Part shown: positions 1-9,639 of the stretch, one piece after another
Layout of the letters: every line of letters starts with the position of its first letter
How positions within the stretch are numbered: position 1 is the stretch's first letter
From: an uncultured Oscillospiraceae bacterium
GTDB taxonomy: Bacteria; Bacillota; Clostridia; Oscillospirales; Oscillospiraceae
Reading direction: 5' to 3'
Assembly (NCBI GenBank): GCA_944383165.1
Contig: CALWON010000007.1
Coordinates: 1 to 57,973 of the forward strand
Length of the DNA stretch: 57,973 bases
The notes under the pieces: model-generated
What the model saw: the letters and a program-made list of their open reading frames with translations, nothing else
What the model was told of the DNA's origin: nothing
The model's database searches: none
Made by a program: the position numbers and the translations under genes

Positions 1-22
1 TGGGCGTATTGTGACACAATAA
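1..22 (+). CDS. 3' end of an ABC transporter ATP-binding protein (partial)
   Basis: Read from base 2 the window opens with the codons for G-R-I-V-T-Q followed by TAA at 20-22. A tail of the form (D)GRIV is common at the end of FtsX-partner ABC ATPases, and the next gene is a large FtsX permease with its ribosome site directly after this stop. That this is the ATPase of the same exporter is inference from seven codons and position; nothing else of the gene is in the window. Confidence 0.5.
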
Positions 23-36
23 GGGGGAGAGAGGAA

Positions 37-2691
37 ATGAAGGTTTCAAATGGCAGCTGCATCCAAAGATTGAGTATTCGAGCTCTGCTTGCCAATCGTA
101 CTCGAAATATTGTGGCGATTCTGGCCATTGTACTGACCACTATGCTGTTTACATCGCTTTTTACCATTACCATGTCCATCAATGAAGGAATCCAACAGAA
201 TAATTTCCGTCAGGCTGGCGGCTGGGCTCATGGTACATTCAAGTATATAACAGAAGAACAATGTGAAGCATTGAAGCATGATCTATTGATTAAAGAGTTT
301 GGTGTTCGCCGTTTTCTGGGGATGCCCCAGGAAGCTCCATTCAACAAATCTCATGTGGAAATTGGCTATTCTGATGCAAACAACGCACACTGGATGTATT
401 GTGATCCAATAGCGGGACAACTTCCAACAGAGGGTACCAATGAAGCAGCCACTGACACTCATGTACTGGAACTGCTTGGAATTGAACCAGAGATTGGGGT
501 ACAGTTTACCATCAGTTTTGAGGTAGATGAGAAGATGACCACCCAAACATTCACTCTGAGTGGTTGGTGGGAGTATGACAAGGCAGTGACGGCAAACCAT
601 ATCCTCATTCCAGAAAGTCGGGTGGATGCCATTCTAAAGGAAATGGGAGTGACCATACCTGGCAGCAATGGTATGACTGGAAACTGGAATTTAGATGTGA
701 TGTTGAAACATGGGGCTCAATCCATTGCATCAGATTTAGAAGAAATACTGATAAGACATGGCTATCAGTCGGAAACGATGGGAGAAAATTATATCTCCAC
801 AGGAATTAACTGGGGTTACACTGGTGCACAACTTTCGGATAGCATGGACACCACTGTAATGGCGATTATTATGGGTGTATTGATTCTCATTTTGCTTACT
901 GGATATCTGATGATTTACAATGTGTTCCAAATTTCTGTGGCAGGGGATATTCGATTCTATGGGCTTTTAAAAACCATTGGAACAACACCCAAACAACTAC
1001 GGCGAATCATTCGTACTCAGGCTCTACTGCTCTCGCTGGTAGGGATTCCTATTGGTCTGCTGCTGGGTTGGTTGCTAGGTGGTGTACTGACTCCGTTCAT
1101 CACCACTAAGCTCAATGCAGTGACCACAGTGGTTTCCATTAGCCCACTCATCTTTATGGGTTCGGCTCTCTTTGCCTTGGTGACGGTACTCATCTCTTGC
1201 CGCCGTCCGGGTCGTCTGGCAGGAAAGGTTTCACCAGTAGAGGCTGTACGCTATACTGAGGGAAGGGCATGGAAACAGAAAAGCAAACGCAACAGGAGGG
1301 GTGTGTCTCTGCTGTCTATGGCTTGGGCGAACTTGGGGCGCAGTCAGAGCAAAACAGGAATCACGATTTTGTCTCTGACTTTGGCAGTAGTGCTGTTGAC
1401 TTTGACAGTGACCTTCACCAGTGGATTTGATTTGGAAAAATATGTGTCCAACTTTACTGCCAGCGACTTCATTCTTGCTGATGCAGGTCAGTTCCAGACT
1501 GGTGGGGATGCTTTCAATGACGAGATGGCAATTTCTCAGGAGGTTATTGATGCCATAAATGGGCAAGAGGGAATTACAGAAAGTGGTTGTATCTATGGCA
1601 AGACTGCGCCAGCACTGGAATTTGTCACCGAGGAGTATTACCGCTTGATTTGGGGGCGGTGGAATACGCAGGAGCAGATAGACAGTATGGTGGCATTTAA
1701 GGAGCGCACTGAAGATGGTCTGTTGACCGACCATGTGCAGCTTTATGGTATGGAACCCTTTGCCTTGGAACATCTCACTGTATTGGAAGGGACTCTCTCT
1801 CAACTCAATGACCCTGATGGGCACTATATTGCTGCGGTGTACAGCGAAGATGACTATGGCAATCCCGAGATGAGTAGTCACTGGGCACGGTTAGGAGATA
1901 CTGTGACCATCCGTTATGTGGAAGAGTTTGAGTACTATGACCCAATCACCGGAGAACGCTACGGGTCATTGGATCAGGTACCGGAAGGGGTTTCCTATAC
2001 TGAGAGAGCAATTAAGTATCAGGATATAGACTACACGGTTGTTGCTCTGGTAACAGTGCCAACAGCGTTCAGTTACCGTTATTATGGGGCAGACGAATTC
2101 GTAATGGGGGCTGATGCCTTTGTACAAGATACAGGCACTGATTCTGTGATGTACTATGCCTTTGATACCACCGATGAAACAAATTCTGCAATGGAGTCTT
2201 TTCTGTCCAACTACACAGAGAATGAGAATCCCCAATATGACTATGAGAGTAAGGCTACTTATGCAGGGGAATTTGAGAATACAAAAAATATGTTCCTAAT
2301 GCTGGGTGGGGCGTTGAGCTTTATTGTAGGTCTGGTAGGAATGCTCAACTTTTTCAATGCGATTCTCACCGGAATTACTGTACGCTGTCGAGAACTGGCT
2401 GTGCTCCAATCTATCGGCATGACAGCCCAACAGCTACGGACAATGCTTGCTTTGGAGGGACTACTTTACACATTAGGTGCTGCTATGCTGGCACTTGTTT
2501 TGGTTCTGGTCACTGCCCCTTTGTTGGGGTCAACCCTCAACAGACTATTCTGGTTTTTTACCTACCACTTCACCATCTGTCCTGTGTTGGTGGTGCTTCC
2601 ACTGTTTGCACTTCTAGGGATTGCTATTCCAGTTGTGACTTGTTGGGTGGCACAGCACGATTCAGTGGTAGAACGGCTGCGGATAGAGTAA
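37..2691 (+). CDS. FtsX-family ABC transporter permease, 884 aa
   Basis: Large membrane permease of the FtsX/MacB type. One membrane segment lies near residues 25-47, a long extracytoplasmic part to about 265, then three segments at about 272-297, 325-350 and 365-390 (first FtsX domain, containing IRFYGLLKTIGTTPKQLRR). A second half repeats this plan with a segment near 441-462, another extracytoplasmic domain, and segments near 751-775, 811-832 and 845-868 (second FtsX domain, with ELAVLQSIGMTAQQLR). Start ATG follows a GGGGGAGAGAGG ribosome site, 14 bases after the stop of a probable ATPase gene. Such exporters move peptides, lipids or antibiotics; the substrate cannot be told from sequence. 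It ends 6 bases from the end of an opposing permease gene. Confidence 0.9.
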   Translation: MKVSNGSCIQRLSIRALLANRTRNIVAILAIVLTTMLFTSLFTITMSINEGIQQNNFRQAGGWAHGTFKYITEEQCEALKHDLLIKEFGVRRFLGMPQEAPFNKSHVEIGYSDANNAHWMYCDPIAGQLPTEGTNEAATDTHVLELLGIEPEIGVQFTISFEVDEKMTTQTFTLSGWWEYDKAVTANHILIPESRVDAILKEMGVTIPGSNGMTGNWNLDVMLKHGAQSIASDLEEILIRHGYQSETMGENYISTGINWGYTGAQLSDSMDTTVMAIIMGVLILILLTGYLMIYNVFQISVAGDIRFYGLLKTIGTTPKQLRRIIRTQALLLSLVGIPIGLLLGWLLGGVLTPFITTKLNAVTTVVSISPLIFMGSALFALVTVLISCRRPGRLAGKVSPVEAVRYTEGRAWKQKSKRNRRGVSLLSMAWANLGRSQSKTGITILSLTLAVVLLTLTVTFTSGFDLEKYVSNFTASDFILADAGQFQTGGDAFNDEMAISQEVIDAINGQEGITESGCIYGKTAPALEFVTEEYYRLIWGRWNTQEQIDSMVAFKERTEDGLLTDHVQLYGMEPFALEHLTVLEGTLSQLNDPDGHYIAAVYSEDDYGNPEMSSHWARLGDTVTIRYVEEFEYYDPITGERYGSLDQVPEGVSYTERAIKYQDIDYTVVALVTVPTAFSYRYYGADEFVMGADAFVQDTGTDSVMYYAFDTTDETNSAMESFLSNYTENENPQYDYESKATYAGEFENTKNMFLMLGGALSFIVGLVGMLNFFNAILTGITVRCRELAVLQSIGMTAQQLRTMLALEGLLYTLGAAMLALVLVLVTAPLLGSTLNRLFWFFTYHFTICPVLVVLPLFALLGIAIPVVTCWVAQHDSVVERLRIE

Positions 2692-2697
2692 TTGCAT

Positions 2698-5019
2698 TCA
2701 AAGTTCATTGATTGTTTCTGCTACTGCCATATTACAAATCCGTTTTGCAGGGGCAAAAGGTGCCAGAATGGAAGTGAACACCAGCAATGTCAGTATTCCT
2801 CCCACCGATGGAAAGGGAATTTGCCAGGGGGTTCCCCAATAGTTTGTAATCATTTGTGTATAGAGGAAATGATGCAGTGGTAAACCCAGTCCACAGCCTG
2901 CCAGAAGCCCAAGCACAGTGTATGTGGCAGCCTCCACACCAATCATTCGCTTGACTTGTAGACCATCCATACCCACTGCACGCATGGCTCCATATTGCCT
3001 GACCCTTGAAGATACACTCATAGAAATGCTGTTGACTACATGAATTATGGTAATGCATGTAATGATGGTGAGGAATCCATAGACAAACAGACAAAACATA
3101 TAGTAGGTATTTTGTGTGTCTTTATTTCTTGCTACTCGGTCATAAAAGGCATACTGACCATTTGCCAATGCGTGAAGTTCATTTCTATTTTGTTCTGTTG
3201 CATCTTTGGATAGCTGTACATCCAGAATTGCATAGGAATCTTGACCTGTAATCTCCTGAAATGTTTCCTCTGAACAAATGACAGTGGGTTGCTCTGAGGT
3301 ATCAAAGGGACTGTCCTTCAAAACGCCAGCAACCGTGAGTACCGTCTGTTCCAGTTGAATGGTATCCCCCACCTGTAACGAATTACTTTTGTCAAAGACG
3401 GTCAAGACACCGTTCCCTTCCAAGACAGCAGAAATATCACCTGCAATTAAATCTTCTTCTGCCCACAAGAACTGTTTTTCCTCATAGGAAATTAAATCAA
3501 TTTGCCCCGATTTCCCTTCATATGTTGCAGGCAGACTTTGATACATCCGCCCAAATACTTGTGTTACATAGGGACGACGTTCCACTTCTGCGGCAAAACT
3601 TTTTTCAATTTCACACAGGTTCTTTGAGCTGGCATAAAAGACATCTGGAGCCCACGGTTTTAAAGGATTGAGTGCCATATGCACCCACTGTACCAGAACG
3701 GAAAAGCTCAAAATCATGATAATGCTGAGGGCAAAAGAGCCAGTCATAAGCAGTAAATTTTTGGGAGAGGATACAGCGTGATAAATTCCTAAGGTAGTCT
3801 CAATTTTGCAAAAGATTTTTCGGATGGGTCTGGATGTGCTTCCATGTTCAGAAAGATTTCCTGTGACAGCCGTAACAGGAGAAACCTCTGCTGCCCGTTT
3901 GGCAGGAGCAATTGAGGACAGTAGTACCGTCAAAACACCAACAATGATACCACAAATGATTCCTATGATACTGACTCCAAACATAGAAATCTGTGTAAAC
4001 TCAGCACCGACACCAAAGCGGAGCAATGCACAGAGCAACCATGTAAGGAGAATGCCCAAACCAACACCGATGGGGATGGCTGTTTTGCACCAGAAAAGTG
4101 CCTCTAATCTGACAATGTGCATGATTTGAGCTCGGCTTGCCCCTATACAGCGGAGCATTCCGAAAAATTGTATGCGCTCAATGGTTCTGCTGTTCAGACT
4201 GCCGGCAATCATAAAGACACCCGCAGTCAAAACCATAACAAATAAGATTGCAGCCACCAGATACATTCCCATGATATAAGAGTCGCTACTAAACCCAATT
4301 AAGCCCAGTAAAGCTGTGTTTTCTGACAGTGTCTCATCAGAAAATCCATAACTTTGTCGCAGTTCTGTAATGACCTTGCGTATATTGGTATGTTCTGCAA
4401 AGCGCACAAAGTAGACAGGGGCAAGCTTTCCACCCTCTGCTTCCACAAGGCTCTGGAAGGCGTCCCAGTTGACAAAAGCCCCCACAACATCTACATCAGA
4501 TGTGATAGTAACATCTCCTCCAAAGCCGGAAATGGTATAGTGAAAGGCTCCAGTCGGGGTATGTACTGCAATGGTGTCTCCAACATGGAGAGAAAGAAGC
4601 CCTTTTGCACGGTTAGAAAGTACAATTTCGTTTGCGTTTGAAGGGTAATGCCCCTCGGTTAAATTGTTATAAATTTCTGTGAGGATTGCTTCATCTCCAC
4701 CTGCAATCACACAGGGTTTTCCATTGATGGTATAGTCTTCTGATAAATCAAAATTCAGCCCATCATAACGGGTGGACGCCAGCACATCGGGTCGTTGTGC
4801 AATCTGTTCCAGCTGCTGTTCCGATGGCTCCTTCAGCATAATATGCCAGTTGCCATGTGATGCAATGATGCGTGATTTTTCCATGCGGATTGCCATATCT
4901 GCCATACTAAAAATCGTTGTGACCAGAAGCACAGAAATGATGATACACAATATGGTCATCCGATTTTGACGTTTTCTTACCTTGGCTGAAATTGGAATTA
5001 AACTCAGGTAACTTCTCAT
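2698..5019 (-). CDS. FtsX-family ABC transporter permease, 773 aa
   Basis: Second FtsX-type exporter permease, only distantly similar in layout to the one it faces. It has a membrane segment near residues 21-41, an extracytoplasmic domain, three segments at about 249-372 (first FtsX domain, with IQFFGMLRCIGASRAQIM), a further segment near 420-445, a second external domain, and a C-terminal FtsX domain (RQYGAMRAVGMDGLQVKR, about 650-770). I place the start at the ATG whose bases overlap the TGA of the ATPase gene (ATGA), preceded by a G-rich ribosome site; an in-frame GTG nine bases upstream is possible. It is the last gene of the regulator-kinase-ATPase-permease operon and probably forms one exporter with that ATPase. 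Peptide-antibiotic or stress export is the usual role of such modules, but the substrate is unknown. Confidence 0.9.
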   Translation of the reverse strand: MRSYLSLIPISAKVRKRQNRMTILCIIISVLLVTTIFSMADMAIRMEKSRIIASHGNWHIMLKEPSEQQLEQIAQRPDVLASTRYDGLNFDLSEDYTINGKPCVIAGGDEAILTEIYNNLTEGHYPSNANEIVLSNRAKGLLSLHVGDTIAVHTPTGAFHYTISGFGGDVTITSDVDVVGAFVNWDAFQSLVEAEGGKLAPVYFVRFAEHTNIRKVITELRQSYGFSDETLSENTALLGLIGFSSDSYIMGMYLVAAILFVMVLTAGVFMIAGSLNSRTIERIQFFGMLRCIGASRAQIMHIVRLEALFWCKTAIPIGVGLGILLTWLLCALLRFGVGAEFTQISMFGVSIIGIICGIIVGVLTVLLSSIAPAKRAAEVSPVTAVTGNLSEHGSTSRPIRKIFCKIETTLGIYHAVSSPKNLLLMTGSFALSIIMILSFSVLVQWVHMALNPLKPWAPDVFYASSKNLCEIEKSFAAEVERRPYVTQVFGRMYQSLPATYEGKSGQIDLISYEEKQFLWAEEDLIAGDISAVLEGNGVLTVFDKSNSLQVGDTIQLEQTVLTVAGVLKDSPFDTSEQPTVICSEETFQEITGQDSYAILDVQLSKDATEQNRNELHALANGQYAFYDRVARNKDTQNTYYMFCLFVYGFLTIITCITIIHVVNSISMSVSSRVRQYGAMRAVGMDGLQVKRMIGVEAATYTVLGLLAGCGLGLPLHHFLYTQMITNYWGTPWQIPFPSVGGILTLLVFTSILAPFAPAKRICNMAVAETINEL

Positions 5020-5699
5020 TCCCGACACCCCCCAAAATCAGACAGCACACCATCGGAAACCTGTAAAATACGATCTGCGGTTTGGGCAATGCTTCGGCTA
5101 TGGGTAATCATAAGGATAGTCTGCTCATATTTGCGAGATGCTTCTTTCAATAGGGAAACGACCTCACTGCTGTTTTGGGTATCCAGATTGCCGGTGGGTT
5201 CGTCTGCCAGAATCAAAGATGGTCTTGTCATGAGGGCACGTCCAATTGCCACACGCTGCTGTTGCCCACCAGATAGCTGGTTGGGTAGGTGGTTTTTGCG
5301 TTCTGTTAAATTCAGCACAGTTAAAAGTTCTTTGAGATATGTTTGATTCGGTTTTTGATAATCCAGCAATACTGGAAATATCATATTTTGTTCCACCGTC
5401 AGTTCTGGAATCAAGTTGAAGCTCTGAAAAATAAAACCGATGTTGCGGCGACGAAAGACAGTCAGGTTTCGTTCTTTCATGGAGAAAATATCTTTGCCAT
5501 CAATGAGTACTTTACCAGATGTGGGAGTATCCAATGCACCAATCATATTGAGCAATGTACTTTTACCAGAGCCGGATTCTCCCACAACAGCAACAAATTC
5601 ACCTTTAGGAACAGAAAAGGTGACATTTTTTAGGGCATGTACAGCGGCTTCACCAGTACCATAAGTCTTTGAGAGCTGTTCGACCTCTAATAAATTCAT
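5016..5699 (-). CDS. ABC transporter ATP-binding protein (LolD/MacB type), 227 aa
   Basis: Complete nucleotide-binding subunit for an FtsX permease. Walker A is GESGSGKST at 40-48, the Q-loop is FQ at 91-92, the signature LSGGQ at 142-146, Walker B LILADEPTGNLD at 162-173, and the switch His is near 200 (MITHS). The insert-free, about 225-residue form is that of LolD/MacB/BceA-type ATPases, which power mechanotransmission by FtsX permeases rather than import. The gene has a GGGGT ribosome site 6-7 bases before ATG, overlaps the permease gene by ATGA, and follows the sensor kinase gene after 72 bases that carry two inverted repeats. Confidence 0.95.
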   Translation of the reverse strand: MNLLEVEQLSKTYGTGEAAVHALKNVTFSVPKGEFVAVVGESGSGKSTLLNMIGALDTPTSGKVLIDGKDIFSMKERNLTVFRRRNIGFIFQSFNLIPELTVEQNMIFPVLLDYQKPNQTYLKELLTVLNLTERKNHLPNQLSGGQQQRVAIGRALMTRPSLILADEPTGNLDTQNSSEVVSLLKEASRKYEQTILMITHSRSIAQTADRILQVSDGVLSDFGGCRE

Positions 5700-5751
5700 T
5701 TGGGTTACCCCTTTCTTTCATTTGATGATGAAAGAATACCATACAAAACCT

Positions 5752-5787
5752 ACTGTACCATTACAGTCATCCTACAATTTTGTAGGA
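5752..5787. promoter_or_regulatory. paired inverted repeats, candidate operator for the ABC genes
   Basis: Two perfect inverted repeats lie side by side between the kinase gene and the ATPase gene: ACTGTA-CCAT-TACAGT at 5752-5767 and TCCTACAA-TT-TTGTAGGA at 5770-5787, the second spanning the kinase stop codon. On the minus strand a TATGGT hexamer 13 bases downstream of the first repeat could be a -10 box without a good -35, the usual layout of an activator-dependent promoter. Assignment to the neighbouring OmpR-type regulator is inference. Confidence 0.4.
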
Positions 5788-6809
5788 ATTAGAAAATTCA
5801 TCACAAAAGTAGTGCCAACCCCCCATTCACTGTCTACCTCAATGGTGCCATTGTGCGCTTCCACAATCATTTTGACAAGAGGCAGCCCCAGCCCAATCCC
5901 TTGTGTATCCTTGGAAAAACGGCTGCGATAAAATCGCTTGAAAATATGGGGAATATCTTCTGCGTGGATTCCACTGCCGTTGTCTTTGATTGTGATTTGA
6001 ACGATGGAAGCAAATGTTTTCCACTCAATGGAAATTGTATTTCCAGCTTTGGTATGGTCAAAGGCATTTTTGACAAGATTGCTGATTGCTTCTATGAGCC
6101 AGACACGGTCACATGAAAGCATAACAGAATCATTTCTGCAAAGAATCAGTTGTTTTTTCTCCTGTTTTGCCTGGTATGAAAAATGTTGTTCAATACAGTC
6201 CATCATGTCCGAAAGATTTTCAACTGTTTTTTCTAGGACCATAGTTCCAGAGTCCAATTTAGCAATTTTTAAGAGTGTTTGCACAAGGGATTCAATGCGG
6301 TCTAGTTCCTGCTCTGAAAGATGAATAAATTCCTGAATGGCAGGGGAGTTTTGAGCTTCCTCCTGAAGAAGTCCATTATAAATATTCAAAGTGGTCAGTG
6401 GAGTTTTTAGCTGGTGGGAAATATTGGATATGGTATCCTTCAAAAAATATTTTGTATTTTTTTCATTTTCTATATGGGTGTTTAGGATGGCAACAAGAGA
6501 ATTGATTTCATGAAATAACCGATACAATTCCCCCTCATCGTCACAGTCGATTCTAGCATTTTGATTGCCGGAAAGGGATTCCAAAATTTGCATGACAGCA
6601 TGTTCTATCATTTGCTCCTGTTCTCTGAAATATAGGTATAGAACAGTTAAAATCAAACTTCCCATACAGATTGCAGATGTGAATAGATACAGAACTGCAC
6701 CGTTCCACTGTAAGCCAACGACAACAATAGAAAAAGAGGAAGAAAGGGTGATAAGCAATAGAATCCAGCAAAAAAGATGTCTTGTTTTTTGATTTGCAAG
6801 TATACGCAT
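5772..6809 (-). CDS. sensor histidine kinase, 345 aa
   Basis: Membrane sensor kinase that would phosphorylate the regulator encoded just upstream. Two N-terminal membrane segments (about 11-31 and 39-61) are joined by a very short outer loop, so there is no room for a ligand-binding periplasmic domain; this resembles the intramembrane-sensing kinases that work with BceAB-like exporters. The H-box SNISHQLKTPLTTL has His 132, the N-box has KNAFDH near 248, and the G boxes are DNGSGI (about 276-281) and GIGLGLPL (about 304-311). I prefer the ATG with a GAGGTG ribosome site 5 bases upstream over an in-frame ATG nine codons earlier that lies inside the regulator gene. All catalytic motifs are intact. 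Confidence 0.93.
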   Translation of the reverse strand: MRILANQKTRHLFCWILLLITLSSSFSIVVVGLQWNGAVLYLFTSAICMGSLILTVLYLYFREQEQMIEHAVMQILESLSGNQNARIDCDDEGELYRLFHEINSLVAILNTHIENEKNTKYFLKDTISNISHQLKTPLTTLNIYNGLLQEEAQNSPAIQEFIHLSEQELDRIESLVQTLLKIAKLDSGTMVLEKTVENLSDMMDCIEQHFSYQAKQEKKQLILCRNDSVMLSCDRVWLIEAISNLVKNAFDHTKAGNTISIEWKTFASIVQITIKDNGSGIHAEDIPHIFKRFYRSRFSKDTQGIGLGLPLVKMIVEAHNGTIEVDSEWGVGTTFVMNFLIPTKL

Positions 6810-6817
6810 GATACACC

Positions 6818-7504
6818 TCACTCTGTCACATGCCACTTATAGCCAATGCGGCGAATGGTAACAATTTTTTGTGGATTACTTGGGTCATCCTCAATTTTAG
6901 TGCGCAATCTCCGTATATAGACGGTTAAGGTGCTGTTATCAATGTAATTTTCCTTGCAATCCCAGAGCCTGCTTAAAATTTGTTCGGAAGATAGAACCAT
7001 GTTTGGGTGTTCCATAAACAGGCGAAGCAGCTTATATTCACTGGCTGTTAAGTCAATCAATGTGCCATTTTTATATACCTCATGCCGCAATGGATGTATT
7101 GTAATGCCATTTGAGTTCAGTTCAGTGGCAACCCCATGAAAATGTTCACTTCTACGGAGCAACGCATGTACTTTTGATAAAAATACAGCCAATTTGAACG
7201 GCTTTGTAATATAGTCATCCCCACCGATATCAAGCCCCATAATGATATCCATTTCTTCATCTGCTGCGGTCAAAAAGATGATTGGAACCTCAGAAGTCTG
7301 GCGGATTTTTTTGCATAAATCAAAACCAGAGCCATCTGGAAGGGATACATCCAAAATCACTAAATCATATATTCCATTTGCCCATAGCTTGTTTGCCTCC
7401 AGACTGGTTCTGGCAATCTCAACTTCATATCCCTGCTTTTTCAGGGCAAAGGATAGTCCATTCATTAAGCTCAAATCGTCTTCTATAAAGAAAAGCCGCT
7501 TCAT
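6818..7504 (-). CDS. OmpR-family response regulator, 228 aa
   Basis: DNA-binding partner of the adjacent kinase. The receiver domain (1-120) has the acidic pair at 9-10, phosphoacceptor Asp 52 (LVILDVSLPDGSG), Thr 79 and Lys 101 (YITKPFK). A winged-helix OmpR-type domain fills residues 130-226 (TASEYKLLRLFMEHPNMVLS, YIDNSTLTVYIRRLRTKI). It is the first gene of an operon regulator-kinase-ATPase-permease, the arrangement of two-component systems that control their own exporter. A ribosome site GGGGG lies 7 bases before ATG. Its binding site may be the inverted repeats at 5752-5787. Confidence 0.95.
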   Translation of the reverse strand: MKRLFFIEDDLSLMNGLSFALKKQGYEVEIARTSLEANKLWANGIYDLVILDVSLPDGSGFDLCKKIRQTSEVPIIFLTAADEEMDIIMGLDIGGDDYITKPFKLAVFLSKVHALLRRSEHFHGVATELNSNGITIHPLRHEVYKNGTLIDLTASEYKLLRLFMEHPNMVLSSEQILSRLWDCKENYIDNSTLTVYIRRLRTKIEDDPSNPQKIVTIRRIGYKWHVTE

Positions 7505-7536
7505 GTTTTCAACCCCCTTCGTTTGATTCCTTTTAA

Positions 7537-7565
7537 GAGATACAGTTCATAGCATATTTCTGCAA
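7537..7565 (-). promoter_or_regulatory. candidate promoter of the two-component/ABC operon
   Basis: On the minus strand TTGCAG (7560-7565) is followed after 17 bases by TATCTC (7537-7542), about 33 bases before the regulator start codon. The -35 fits sigma-A well; the -10 matches less well, so strength is uncertain. Confidence 0.45.
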
Positions 7566-7644
7566 AGCATATTATAGTTTTTTTGATAGAACAAAACAAG
7601 AAATAAAATAGAAATGGTTATTGTAGCTACCATGTTGAATCCAT

Positions 7645-7681
7645 AAAAAATGGGCTATCCAGTTTGTGGATAGCCCATTTC
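7645..7681 (-). terminator. intrinsic terminator after the chemotaxis receptor gene
   Basis: A 14-base perfect stem (AAATGGGCTATCCA at 7648-7661 with its complement at 7667-7680, loop of 5) is followed on the minus strand by a T run. It begins six bases after the receptor stop codon and separates it from the regulator operon. Confidence 0.85.
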
Positions 7682-7686
7682 GTTTT

Positions 7687-9445
7687 TTAATACTTGTATT
7701 CTGTATCAAGACTGGAAGTGGAAACAGAAGCAGTGGCAGTTTTGGAGGGAGATACAGGGAGCAAGGTGAATTGAGATAACAGCTGTTGTAACAGTTGAGC
7801 CTGTCCAGACAGTTCCTCACTGGCTGCAGCACTTTCCTGAGCGGTTGCAGAGTTGGTCTGGATGACACTGGAAATAGAATCCACGCCCTGAGAGGTCTGA
7901 TGAATGGCTTCATCCTGTGCCATAGAATTTTTGGTGATTTGCTCTGTACGCTCTGTGCTCTGCTGGATGCTTTTGAAAATCTTGTTAAAAGATTCTGCTG
8001 TTTCATCTGCAATGTGTTTGCCATTTTGTACCGCTGTGAGAGCCTGCTGGATGAGGGTTGCTGTATTTTGGGAGGATTCTGTGGTTTTGGCAGCCAAATT
8101 ACGCACCTCTTCTGCTACTACGGCAAAACCCTTGCCAGCCTGCCCGGCACGCGCTGCCTCAGGCAGCATTGAGGGCCAGGATATTGGTCTGGAATGCAAT
8201 GTCCTCAATGGTTTTGATGATTTTCTCAATCTGTAGGGAACTGGAAGTGATTTCATCCATGGCATTGAGCATGTCTTTCATTTTTTCACTGCCATTTTGC
8301 AGTTCTTCAACGGTCTCCTGGGACTCCCTCTGTGCCTGCACTAGGTTTTTGGTGTTTTCATCCACCTGCTTTGAAATATCCAGTAAAGTGGCAGCCAGTT
8401 CTTCCACAGAAGAAGCCTGTTCACTGGCACCCTGCCCCAGACCCTGTGCAGCGTGTGCCACTTGGGAAGCACTGCCAGCAATCTGTTCTGAGGCCTCGTG
8501 TACCTTATACATGGTTTGGTTTAGCATGGAAACCAGGTTATACATGAGGTCACGGATGTTTTTATAGGCACCAGTATATTGAGATGGGTCTTTGGAGTCA
8601 GAGGTGAAATTGCCATTGGCTACATTGGTCAATCCATGGGTCAAGTCATCAATAATAAAATTGATTTTGGCAATGGTACTGCTGATTTTTTTTGCCATGT
8701 AGCCCAGTTCATCTTCAGACTGATAGATTGGCTCATGACCGATTCGCTCAAAATCTCCCTGTTCCAGTGCATCCATGGCATCTACAACCCGTTCCAATGG
8801 GGTCTGAATAAAGTGCAACATCATCCGCACCAGTACACCAATGACCACAGCAGCAACGATGGTCACAATTAAGATAAAGACATGGGATACAACGCGGGCA
8901 CGGACCACATCATTCTCCTGTTCCAGGGAGTCCTGCTCAATCCGGTCATAAAGTGCAATGATTTTTTCCGCGGCGAGGTCAAAATGCGGGGCATAGTCAT
9001 CCAAGTACATCTGGTAAGCCTCCGTTTTTGCCTCCTGTGTGAATGTGGAACAGAGGCGTATGATTTCATCATTGATCGCAGCAGCATTTTGGATATCCTG
9101 CTCAATTGCCTCAATATCGGCAGTATAGGTGGGAGATAGCTGTTTCAAGGTTTCTAGATTGGTGAGCAGGTTTTCCCGTTCTGTTGCCATGGTACTCACA
9201 ACCCGGTCCATGTCCAGGGAGGTCTGTGCAATCATGGCATTAAGCAAATACTGACGGACAGAGAGCATATTTCTGCGGGTCATGCCAATCTCCTCCACCA
9301 TAGGAAGTGTGACATTGGCATAGTGGAGAGCGGAGTCGCTCAGTACCCCCATACCGAAGAGGCCAGAGAAACTGATCACCACCAGCATAATGAATATGAC
9401 TCCATAGGATATAAACAGTTTCGTTTTGAGCTTCCAGTTTTTCAT
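7687..9445 (-). pseudogene. methyl-accepting chemotaxis protein, frameshifted
   Basis: The N-terminal 428 codons (9445 down to 8159) encode a membrane segment near 9-31, a four-helix sensor domain, a second segment near 189-208, a HAMP domain and the first half of the signalling coiled coil, ending IAFQTNILALNAA then TGA. The continuation EAARAGQAGKGFAVVAEEVR and the rest of the receptor lie in another frame down to 7687. The family sequence at this point is NAA(V/I)EAARAG, so two bases are missing at 8159-8161, in the middle of the kinase-contacting hairpin tip. The break sits inside a perfect palindrome GCTGCC-TCA-GGCAGC (8153-8167). Without repair the product lacks the tip and descending helix and should not signal. 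A sequencing error is the main alternative. No other chemotaxis gene is in the window. Confidence 0.85.
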
Positions 9446-9536
9446 ACCACAGATACCTCTCCTAAATTGATGTTTTTCCTCGCCTTTTATGATGATTCAT
9501 TCTGGAATCCTCCATGTGATAACACAATAGGATGAT

Positions 9537-9565
9537 ATCATACCATTTCCTGCATGTATTTGCAA
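9537..9565 (-). promoter_or_regulatory. sigma-A-type promoter of the chemotaxis receptor gene
   Basis: On the minus strand TTGCAA (9560-9565), a 17-base spacer and TATGAT (9537-9542) lie about 90 bases upstream of the receptor start. It does not look like a sigma-28 flagellar promoter. Confidence 0.6.
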
Positions 9566-9639
9566 TAGAATTTTCCTGTTTCCATAAAATATTTTTATAT
9601 GGGCTGTTCAAAAGTGTAGCAAAAGGGATGGAAATCCAG

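Noticed and set aside
8153..8167. Programmed ribosomal frameshift in the chemotaxis receptor
   Set aside because: No slippery heptamer or downstream pseudoknot at the site; a +1/-2 type shift would be needed in a core domain.
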